Below are positions 1 through 5,209 of a DNA stretch of 5,338 nucleotides, piece after piece. Source of the stretch: Deltaproteobacteria bacterium (GTDB lineage: Bacteria; Desulfobacterota; Binatia; Binatales; Binataceae); the NCBI GenBank assembly GCA_021780585.1, contig JAJXYM010000106.1, positions 1 to 5,338 of the forward strand, written 5' to 3'. The position numbers were made by a program, and so were the translations under genes. The notes below the pieces were generated by a model. The model was not told the DNA's origin. It was given only the letters and a program-made list of their open reading frames with translations, and did no database searches. The first letter of the stretch is position 1, and each line of letters opens with the position of its first letter.

Positions 1-166
1 CGGCTCCGTCACCCGCGTCGCCGGCGTGATGCTCAACGACGAGCCCGAGGTCGCGATCGGCCTGCCCTGCGAGGTCGTCTATGAGGCGACCGCCGACCCG
101 CGGATCGTGATGCCGCGCTGGCGCGTTAGCGGCTCCGCCGCCAATGTCTGGAGATTCGCCGAATAG
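1..166 (+). CDS. C-terminal fragment of a probable DUF35-type OB-fold protein (5' end outside window)
   Basis: An open frame enters from the left edge (first full codon at position 2) and stops at TAG 164-166, giving the last 54 residues of a protein. The visible piece begins GSVTRVAGVMLND and contains an 'IGLPCEVVYE' segment, a short turn, then 'IVMPRWRV', ending in WRFAE. A glycine followed by a V-x-V-x-(F/Y)-E strand, then a short loop and a closing proline-aromatic strand, resembles the end of the OB-fold in DUF35 / zinc-ribbon OB-fold proteins. Those proteins usually accompany thiolases and other acyl-CoA enzymes. The zinc-ribbon half, if present, lies outside the window, so the family call rests on pattern similarity only. 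The gene converges on the HpaB-family gene, with 41 bp between the two stop codons. An unrelated OB-fold or beta-barrel tail is the main alternative. Confidence 0.5.
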   Translation, partial: GSVTRVAGVMLNDEPEVAIGLPCEVVYEATADPRIVMPRWRVSGSAANVWRFAE

Positions 167-173
167 TCATTGT

Positions 174-200
174 GGCGGGGCCGCCGCGCGCGGCCCCGCC
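174..200. terminator. Bidirectional GC hairpin between convergent genes
   Basis: A perfect 10-bp inverted repeat (GGCGGGGCCG at 174-183 and CGGCCCCGCC at 191-200) encloses a 7-nt loop. It sits 8 nt after the stop of the left gene and 8 nt beyond the stop of the minus-strand flavoprotein gene, so it can end transcription from both sides. Neither side has a U-tract, so it is either a non-canonical intrinsic terminator or an RNA-stabilising 3' hairpin. Confidence 0.7.
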
Positions 201-207
201 CGTTCCG

Positions 208-1638
208 TCAGACGCCGGCGAGCTTGTGCGCGTACGCCGCGACCGTCTTGAAGTCGTATTCGCGATAGGCCTGCAGCTTCTCCGCCTCGAAGCCCCCCTC
301 GGCGTGCACCGCGAGCACCTCCTGGTAGCCGCCGAAATCCGACGCGGTCAAATCGCCGATCAGATTGAGCAGCCGCAGCCGCTTGTCGGCGTCGAAGCCC
401 TTCGCGCCGCCCATATACTTCATTACATACTCGCGCGTCGCTTCGCTGGTCATGTCCTCGGCCGACGGCGCCGTCACCAGGACGCCGCCCGCGAGGTCCT
501 GCACGATTTGCACCGCCTGATGATAATTGTGCGCGAAGTGATATTTCGCCACGTTCGTCAACAGGGTATTCGGCACCGCGTAGCCCTCTTCGATCGTGCA
601 CGCCGCCGCCGCATGTTCGATCAGCCCGCGCACCGTCGTATGGTACGCCGCCAGATGCGTCAGCTTGTCGCGCACGTGCGCCGCGCGGATCACTCCGTTG
701 GCCTCCGCGATCGCGTGGCCCGCTCCCGCCATCAGCTCCAGCAGCGGCAGTTTGTACGACACCGCGGTAAACCGATGGTAGCGGACGAAGGTCAGCGCCA
801 GCAGGCCGGCGAATTCGATTTCGCCGTTCAGGAAAATCCGCTCGTTCGGCACGAACACGTCGTCGAACACCGTCAGCGTCTCCATCATCTTGTGCCGCGC
901 GCTGATCGGATGCTCGTACGGATCCTTCTTCGCGCTGCCGTGCGGACTCGCGATCAGCTTGACCCCGGGCGTGTTGATCGGCACGGCGAACGCCACCGCG
1001 TAGGCCTTGTCCTCCGCGCGCATCGCCCGCGTCGGCAGCACGATCACCTCGTCGCTGTTGGTCGATACCGAGGTGTGGAGCTTCGCTCCGCGCACCACGA
1101 TTCCGTCCGGCCGCTCCTCGACCACGCGCAGGTAGTAGTCCGGATGCTCCTGCGCGGTCGGTCCTTGCGAACGATCGCCCTTTACGTCCGTCTGCGCCAC
1201 CGCGACCGCCAGATCATGGTCGCGGCAATGCCGATGGAACTTCTGGATCCGCTCGCGATATTGCGGCTTGCCCGCCGCCGCCAGCTTCTCGCCGATCAGA
1301 TGCAGCGCCAGCAGCGCGTCGCTCCCGATCTCCTTGATCAGCACCACCAGCGTCGCGCCCTCGCGCGTCGACGCGGCGATCAATTCGCTGCGCTTGAGCA
1401 GGTCCTGCGCATTGCGCGGCAGATGGAAATAGCGGCTGTAGGGCTGGCCGTTTTCCGTCACCACCGCCAGCTCCCGATACTTCGGATCCTCGGCCATCCG
1501 GTAGTCGATACAGGCGTGCTCGACCGCGATTCCGATCACCGGATGCGCCGTCACGTCCGCCACCCGCTCGCCGCGAAAATAGACCGCGCGGCCGTCGCGC
1601 AGCGCTTGCTTGTATTGTTCAGGCGTCCTCAGTCCCAT
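208..1638 (-). CDS. 4-hydroxyphenylacetate 3-hydroxylase (HpaB) / 4-hydroxybutyryl-CoA dehydratase superfamily flavoprotein
   Basis: A complete 476-residue protein. The N-terminus (RTPEQYKQALRDGRAVYFRG, residues 4-23, then ERVADVTAHP 24-33) is the typical opening of the HpaB superfamily. The middle has the family's acyl-CoA-dehydrogenase-like beta domain (VRGAKLHTS 182-190; FAVPINTPGVKLI 217-229) and the 'VFDDVFVPNERIF' segment (257-269). The C-terminal helical domain carries YHRF (287-290) and SDFGGYQE (433-440). Known members are FADH2-using aromatic hydroxylases or FAD/[4Fe-4S] 4-hydroxybutyryl-CoA dehydratases. The EIGSDALLAL stretch (103-112) looks more like the dehydratase side, but the only cysteines are C43, C138 and C347, none at the expected cluster-ligand positions, and the R-x-x-x-Y substrate motif of the hydroxylases is not evident. 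The family is clear and the reaction is not. The start is supported by a GGGAG ribosome site 7 nt upstream. The protein is probably cytoplasmic, with no signal peptide. The gene is divergent from the SDR pair. Confidence 0.9.
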   Translation of the reverse strand: MGLRTPEQYKQALRDGRAVYFRGERVADVTAHPVIGIAVEHACIDYRMAEDPKYRELAVVTENGQPYSRYFHLPRNAQDLLKRSELIAASTREGATLVVLIKEIGSDALLALHLIGEKLAAAGKPQYRERIQKFHRHCRDHDLAVAVAQTDVKGDRSQGPTAQEHPDYYLRVVEERPDGIVVRGAKLHTSVSTNSDEVIVLPTRAMRAEDKAYAVAFAVPINTPGVKLIASPHGSAKKDPYEHPISARHKMMETLTVFDDVFVPNERIFLNGEIEFAGLLALTFVRYHRFTAVSYKLPLLELMAGAGHAIAEANGVIRAAHVRDKLTHLAAYHTTVRGLIEHAAAACTIEEGYAVPNTLLTNVAKYHFAHNYHQAVQIVQDLAGGVLVTAPSAEDMTSEATREYVMKYMGGAKGFDADKRLRLLNLIGDLTASDFGGYQEVLAVHAEGGFEAEKLQAYREYDFKTVAAYAHKLAGV

Positions 1639-1645
1639 CGGAATT

Positions 1646-1650
1646 CTCCC
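1646..1650 (-). promoter_or_regulatory. Ribosome binding site of the HpaB-family gene
   Basis: On the minus strand GGGAG lies 7 nt before the ATG at 1638-1636. This ideal spacing fixes the start of the 476-residue protein. Confidence 0.8.
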
Positions 1651-1694
1651 TGCTTGTCGAAATTCACGCCGCCACGCCGTCCCGCGCGACCGCC

Positions 1695-1726
1695 CGCGGC
1701 GTCCGCCGCGCCCGGGCGACGCCCGG
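1695..1726. repeat. Two adjacent perfect palindromes in the leader of the HpaB-family gene
   Basis: CGCGGCG (1695-1701) pairs with CGCCGCG (1704-1710) across 2 nt. One base later CCGGGCG (1712-1718) pairs with CGCCCGG (1720-1726) around a single central base. Both are exact 7-bp arms. They lie between the candidate minus-strand transcription start and the flavoprotein start codon, so they could be paired operators or leader hairpins. High local GC raises the chance of a coincidence. Confidence 0.5.
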
Positions 1727-1742
1727 CTCTCGACCGCGCCGC

Positions 1743-1788
1743 GTCCAACCGGTCAATATAGAAGCCGATTGCGGGCGCTGTCCAACCG
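1743..1788. promoter_or_regulatory. 9-bp direct repeat in the divergent control region (candidate operator)
   Basis: GTCCAACCG occurs at 1743-1751 and again at 1780-1788, 37 bp apart; both copies are followed by TC, offset by one base. The right copy overlaps the candidate -35 elements and the left copy overlaps the predicted minus-strand transcription start. That arrangement suits regulator binding on one face of the DNA, but no regulator gene is present in the window. Confidence 0.4.
1755..1784 (-). promoter_or_regulatory. Candidate sigma-70-type promoter for the HpaB-family gene
   Basis: On the minus strand, TGGACA (1784-1779; 5 of 6 to TTGACA) and TATATT (1760-1755; 5 of 6 to TATAAT) are separated by 18 bp. 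Transcription would begin near 1748 and give a leader of about 110 nt. The AT-rich patch at 1753-1764 stands out from its GC-rich surroundings. Confidence 0.45.
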
Positions 1789-1807
1789 TCCCGCGATCGC
1801 GCATAAT
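1779..1807 (+). promoter_or_regulatory. Candidate promoter for the SDR pair
   Basis: CATAAT at 1802-1807 matches a -10 box at 5 of 6 positions. A poor -35 (TGTCCA, 1779-1784, 3 of 6) lies 17 bp upstream. Transcription would start near 1814, about 20 nt before the ribosome site. The weak -35 suggests activation or another sigma factor if the site is real. The same six bases, read on the other strand, form the -35 of the divergent promoter. Confidence 0.35.
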
Positions 1808-1833
1808 CCTGCGCCAATTCATCAGCGTCCTTC

Positions 1834-1840
1834 GGGAGAA
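1834..1840 (+). promoter_or_regulatory. Ribosome binding site of the first SDR gene
   Basis: GGGAGAA at 1834-1840 ends 10 nt before the ATG at 1851. It is a good anti-16S match at acceptable, slightly long spacing, and supports this start. Confidence 0.65.
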
Positions 1841-1850
1841 GATCACGACC

Positions 1851-2642
1851 ATGGATACGGGCTCGGCATCTCGCCGTCTTTTCGACCTTACCGGCCGCGT
1901 CGCTCTCGTCACCGGCGGCAATCGCGGACTGGGCCGCGCGATCGCCCTGGCGCTGGCGGACGCCGGCGCCGCCGTCGCCGTACTTGCCCGCGACGAGGCC
2001 AAAAATCGCGAAACCCTCGACGCGCTGCGCGCCCGCGATTCCCGCGCCCTCGCGCTCAAGACCGACCTCGCCGATCGCCCCCAGGTCGCCAACGCCTTCG
2101 CGACCGTCGAACGCGAACTCGGCCCCGTCGAGATCCTCGTCAACAACGCCGGCTTCGCCATCCTCAAGGGCGTGCTCGAACAGACCGACGAGGAATGGGA
2201 CCAGGTGCTCGAAACCAATCTCACCGCCGCGTTCCGGCTCTCCCGCATGGCCGCGCGCTCGATGGCGGCGCGCGGGCGCGGCGGCAAGATTATCAACGTC
2301 AGCAGTATCGCTGGTAATTTCGGCACCCCCGTCTTTCCCTCCTACGCGGTCTCCAAGGGCGGGATGCAGCAGCTCACGCGATGCCTCGCGGTGGAGCTTG
2401 CTCCCCACAATATCCAGGTCAATTCACTGCTGCCCGGATGGTTCACCACCGACATGACCGACTGGATCCGCAATTGGCCCGAATACGCCGAGGCGCTCAA
2501 GGAGATGATCCAGCGCACCCCGCGCGGCCGTTTCGGCGAACCCGACGAACTCGCCGGCGCGGCCGTCTTCCTCGCCTCGCGCGCGTCCGACCATATGACC
2601 GGCTCCGATCTCGTGATCGACGGCGGCTTCTCCGTGCGCTAA
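1851..2642 (+). CDS. Classical SDR-family oxidoreductase, first of a tandem pair
   Basis: A 263-residue cytoplasmic NAD(P)-dependent dehydrogenase/reductase with one Rossmann domain, of normal length for a classical SDR. The cofactor glycine motif TGGNRGLG is at 21-28 and NNAG at 98-101. The catalytic tetrad is N123 (ETNL), S152 (NVSSIAG), Y165 and K169 (YAVSK). The C-terminal GSDLVIDGGF (251-260) is the family's closing strand. The arginine in LARD (45-48) after the second beta strand favours NADP(H) over NAD. Such proteins are often labelled FabG-like 3-oxoacyl reductases or glucose/gluconate dehydrogenases; the substrate loop (GWFTTDMTDWIRNWPEYAEAL, split here as 196-209 and 210-216) does not identify a substrate. 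It is followed after 34 bp by a paralogue, apparently on the same transcript, and is divergent from the HpaB-family gene. No fatty-acid synthesis genes are nearby, so a catabolic role is the better guess. Confidence 0.93.
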   Translation: MDTGSASRRLFDLTGRVALVTGGNRGLGRAIALALADAGAAVAVLARDEAKNRETLDALRARDSRALALKTDLADRPQVANAFATVERELGPVEILVNNAGFAILKGVLEQTDEEWDQVLETNLTAAFRLSRMAARSMAARGRGGKIINVSSIAGNFGTPVFPSYAVSKGGMQQLTRCLAVELAPHNIQVNSLLPGWFTTDMTDWIRNWPEYAEALKEMIQRTPRGRFGEPDELAGAAVFLASRASDHMTGSDLVIDGGFSVR

Positions 2643-2664
2643 ACCCGCGCGCGCAATACCTGAT

Positions 2665-2668
2665 GGAG
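2665..2668 (+). promoter_or_regulatory. Ribosome binding site of the second SDR gene
   Basis: GGAG lies 8 nt before the ATG at 2677, in the 34-bp gap between the two SDR genes. It supports this start and independent re-initiation on a shared transcript. Confidence 0.75.
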
Positions 2669-2676
2669 TCACGCCG

Positions 2677-3441
2677 ATGAGCGCGCCCGCCATGTTCGAT
2701 CTTGCCGGCCGCGTTGCCGCCGTCACCGGCGGCAACGGCGGTATCGGCCTGGGAATCGCGCGCGGCTTCGCCGAGGCCGGAGCCGCGGTCGCGATCCTCG
2801 CTCGCGACGAAGCGAAAAATCACGCCGCGCGCGACGAACTCATCGCGCTCGGCGCCCGCGCGCTCGCCGTCCGGCTCGACGTCACCGATCGCGCCGCGCT
2901 CGCTCCCGCGATGGCCGAAGTCGAACGCGAACTCGGCCCGATCGATATCCTCGTCAACAACGCCGGCATCGCCCGTCCCGTTGGCGCGACCCGCGGCGAG
3001 CTGGCCGACTGGGACCGCGTGATCGAAACCAACCTCAACGCCGCGTTTATCCTGGCGCGGCTCGCCGCGCGCTCGATGATCGCGCGCCGGCGCGGCAAAA
3101 TTATCAATATCGGCAGCGAATACTCGCTCTTCGGCAATCCGATCGCGCATTCCTATTCGGCCAGCAAGGGCGCCCTTATCCAGCTCACCAAATCGATGGC
3201 GGTCGAACTGGCGGCGCATAATATCCAGGTCAACGCGATCGTTCCCGGATGGATCGAAAGCGACATGACCGCGCCGATGAAGTCCCGCCCGTTCTATCAG
3301 GAAGTGCTGCGCCGCACGCCCGCCGCACGGCTCGGCACGCCCGCCGAATGCGCCGGAGCGGCGATTTTTCTTGCCTCCTCGGCGGCGGATTTCGTTACCG
3401 GCGCGACCCTCTTCGTCGACGGCGGTTACTCGATCAAATAA
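2677..3441 (+). CDS. Classical SDR-family oxidoreductase, second of a tandem pair
   Basis: A 254-residue classical SDR with every expected motif: cofactor loop TGGNGGIG (17-24), NNAG (94-97), N119 (ETNL), S147 (NIGSEYS), Y160 and K164 (YSASK), and the C-terminal VDGG (247-250). LARD (41-44) again favours NADP(H). By eye it is about half identical to the upstream SDR and shares long blocks such as LARDEAKN and VERELGP, so the two probably arose by duplication. Differences cluster where SDRs choose substrates: after the catalytic serine (SEYSLFGNPIAHS against SIAGNFGTPVFPS) and in the loop after PGW, which is four residues shorter here. The pair may therefore act on different substrates or consecutive steps, or form hetero-oligomers. 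The stop is followed 4 nt later by a hairpin terminator, so the operon appears to end here. The exact reaction is unknown. Confidence 0.93.
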   Translation: MSAPAMFDLAGRVAAVTGGNGGIGLGIARGFAEAGAAVAILARDEAKNHAARDELIALGARALAVRLDVTDRAALAPAMAEVERELGPIDILVNNAGIARPVGATRGELADWDRVIETNLNAAFILARLAARSMIARRRGKIINIGSEYSLFGNPIAHSYSASKGALIQLTKSMAVELAAHNIQVNAIVPGWIESDMTAPMKSRPFYQEVLRRTPAARLGTPAECAGAAIFLASSAADFVTGATLFVDGGYSIK

Positions 3442-3445
3442 CCGG

Positions 3446-3477
3446 AACCGGCGCCGGGCGATCGCGCGGCGCCGGTT
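3446..3477 (+). terminator. Hairpin terminator of the SDR operon
   Basis: AACCGGCGCC (3446-3455) pairs perfectly with GGCGCCGGTT (3468-3477), and one further G-C pair at the inner end leaves a 10-nt loop. It starts just after the SDR stop codon. Only a TTT (3476-3478) follows, a short U-tract, so termination may be partial. Confidence 0.7.
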
Positions 3478-3482
3478 TGGCT

Positions 3483-3511
3483 GTCATGGCCGGGCTCGAC
3501 CCCGCCATCCA
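3483..3511 (+). repeat. 29-bp palindromic repeat of 'MAGLDPAI' type, copy 1
   Basis: The unit is GTCAT, a 7-nt arm (GGCCGGG, 3488-3494), a 5-nt centre (CTCGA), a 7-nt arm (CCCCGCC, 3500-3506) and ATCCA. The arms pair with one mismatch and extend by two AT pairs. Read in one frame it gives MAGLDPAIQ, a string well known from translated intergenic repeats of alphaproteobacteria. A second copy with different but still pairing arms lies inverted at 5310-5338. This is non-coding repeat DNA, not the start of the next gene. Confidence 0.7.
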
Positions 3512-3552
3512 ATCGCGCCGGCGCGGGGGCGGACGCTTCCGCAAAGAAATTG

Positions 3553-3581
3553 TTAACCATCGCCGCGCGATGCCGTATTAT
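3553..3581 (+). promoter_or_regulatory. Candidate promoter of the hldE-like gene
   Basis: TTAACC (3553-3558; 4 of 6 to TTGACA) and TATTAT (3576-3581; 5 of 6 to TATAAT) are 17 bp apart in an AT-rich island. Transcription would start near 3588. That lies downstream of the possible ATG at 3570 and 3 nt before the ATG at 3591, which argues for translation starting at 3657 or, leaderless, at 3591. Confidence 0.45.
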
Positions 3582-3656
3582 CGCGTCTCGATGGCCTCGC
3601 GCAGCTCCAGGAAATCGTCCGCCGTTCACTCCCCTACGCCGCTCGCCGGGCTGGCG

Positions 3657-5174
3657 ATGCCCGACCTTAAGCCGCTGCGCGTGCTGGTCGCCGGCGAGGT
3701 AATTCTCGACCGCTATCTATGGGGCGACGTCGAACGAATTTCCCCCGAGGCGCCGATCCCCGTCCTGCGCGTCAATCGGCGCGAGGAAAAACCCGGCAAC
3801 GCCGGCTTCGTGATGGCGTCGTTGCGCGCCCTCGGCGCCCGTCCGAGCGCGCTCAGCGTGGTCGGCGCGGATCGCAACGGCGCGATGCTGCGGGAGATTT
3901 TCCACGACCTCGGCGTCGTTACCCGTGCGCTCGCGGTCGATCCCGACCGCCCGACCATCGTCAAGGAACGGATGCTCGGTTCGGTGCAATCCGCCAATCG
4001 CGCGACCCAGCAATTGCTGCGCGTTGACGAGGAAGACTCGAGTCCGATTTCGTCCGCGCGCGAACGCTCCCTGATTGCGCGCGCCCAATCCGAAATCAAA
4101 CGCGCCGACGGCGTGCTGATCTCCGATATCGACAAGGGTCTGCTGACCCCCGCGTTGCTGCGCTCCCTGATCGACGGCGCCGCGCGCCGCGCCGTTCCGA
4201 TTATCGTCGATCCGCGCCTGACCGATGACTTCTCGATCTATCGCGGCGCAACCGCGCTCACCCCGAATCGTTACGAGACTGAACGCGCCACCGGTATCCG
4301 CCTCAAGGATCGTTCCGCGTGGCGGGAGGCGGCGGAAAAACTGGTCAGGGAACTCGATCTCCGCGCCTGCCTGATCACGCTCGATCGTGACGGGATGTAT
4401 CTGGCCGAACGCGACGGCGCCGACGCCTATATTCCCACCACTCCGCGCGCGGTTTACGACGTTACGGGCGCCGGCGACGTCGTCCTGACCTTCTTCGGCC
4501 TGCTGGCGATCGCCGGCTTGAGTTTTCCCTCCGCCGCCGCGCTCGCCAATCTCGCCGCCGGCATCGAAGTCGGCCGCATCGGTGCGGAGATTATTTCCGC
4601 CGAGGATCTCGCCGCCGCGCTTCAGCCCGCGCATAACGGCTTCGAACGTAAGATCGTCTCCACCGAGGAATTGGCGACCGCGCTCGCCCGCGAACGGCGC
4701 GCCGGCCGCAAAATCGCCTTTACCAACGGATGCTTCGATCTCCTTCACGCGGGCCATCTGCAAATTCTGAGCTTCGCCCGCGCCCAGGGCGACGTGCTGG
4801 TGGTCGGCCTCAACAGCGACCGCGCCGTCCGCGCCCTCAAGGGTCCGGATCGCCCGATTCAGCCGGCCGCCGATCGCGCCCGCCTCCTCGCCGCGCTCGA
4901 GATGATCGATTACGTCGTGGTCTTCGACGAAACCCGCGCCGAGCGCATTATCCGCGCCGCCCGGCCCGATATCCTGATCAAGGGTGAGGATTACGCCGGC
5001 CAGAAAATTGACGGTCAGGACTTCGTCGAACGTCACGGCGGCCGCGTCGCGCTCGCGCCGCTACTTGAGGGCCATAGCACCACCGCGACGGTCGCGCGCA
5101 TCCGTCCCGCCGGAATCGATTCGCAAGGCCGCCGCCCTGGCTCCCGCCGCATCGACCCCGCCCCGCATAGCTGA
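3657..5174 (+). CDS. hldE: Bifunctional HldE-like heptose-7-phosphate kinase / heptose-1-phosphate adenylyltransferase
   Basis: A cytoplasmic two-domain enzyme of ADP-heptose synthesis for LPS inner core. The N-terminal PfkB/ribokinase domain (about 7-320) would phosphorylate D-glycero-beta-D-manno-heptose 7-phosphate at C1; it shows GEVILDRY (13-20), RISPEAP (27-33), TPN (202-204) and YDVTGAGD (267-274) with the catalytic aspartate. The C-terminal nucleotidyltransferase domain (about 333-485) would adenylate the product; it shows TNGCFDLLHAGH (356-367) with its HxGH motif, LNSDRAVRALKG (385-396), KGEDY (442-446) and the closing STT (474-476). E. coli HldE is 477 residues against 505 here, the surplus being mainly a basic tail after residue 484. 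Several usual kinase motifs are altered (see findings). The start was chosen because homology begins about eight residues in; ATGs at 3591 and 3570 would add a low-complexity extension of 22 or 29 residues. No strong ribosome site precedes 3657. The neighbours are not LPS genes. Confidence 0.88.
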   Translation: MPDLKPLRVLVAGEVILDRYLWGDVERISPEAPIPVLRVNRREEKPGNAGFVMASLRALGARPSALSVVGADRNGAMLREIFHDLGVVTRALAVDPDRPTIVKERMLGSVQSANRATQQLLRVDEEDSSPISSARERSLIARAQSEIKRADGVLISDIDKGLLTPALLRSLIDGAARRAVPIIVDPRLTDDFSIYRGATALTPNRYETERATGIRLKDRSAWREAAEKLVRELDLRACLITLDRDGMYLAERDGADAYIPTTPRAVYDVTGAGDVVLTFFGLLAIAGLSFPSAAALANLAAGIEVGRIGAEIISAEDLAAALQPAHNGFERKIVSTEELATALARERRAGRKIAFTNGCFDLLHAGHLQILSFARAQGDVLVVGLNSDRAVRALKGPDRPIQPAADRARLLAALEMIDYVVVFDETRAERIIRAARPDILIKGEDYAGQKIDGQDFVERHGGRVALAPLLEGHSTTATVARIRPAGIDSQGRRPGSRRIDPAPHS

Positions 5175-5209
5175 AGCGCCCACCACGAACCTTCGCACAA
5201 GTGACTTTT

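Noticed and set aside
172..1761. 529-codon open frame on the plus strand opposite the HpaB-family gene
   Set aside because: Its product is rich in Arg, His and Gln with no recognisable motif. It is the usual antisense shadow of a GC-rich gene, whereas the minus-strand frame has clear family motifs and a ribosome site.
1610..2317. 235-codon plus-strand frame overlapping the divergent region and the first SDR
   Set aside because: Extremely Arg- and Pro-rich translation, out of frame with the SDR, with no motif and no ribosome site.
3458..3465. GCGATCGC octamer in the terminator loop, similar to the cyanobacterial HIP1 palindrome
   Set aside because: GCGATCGC and CGATCG words are expected often in DNA of this composition, and the proteins do not look cyanobacterial.
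3717..5036. 439-codon open frame on the minus strand within hldE
   Set aside because: The plus strand encodes an unmistakable two-domain enzyme; the antisense product is low-complexity Gly, Ala, Arg and Asp with no family features.
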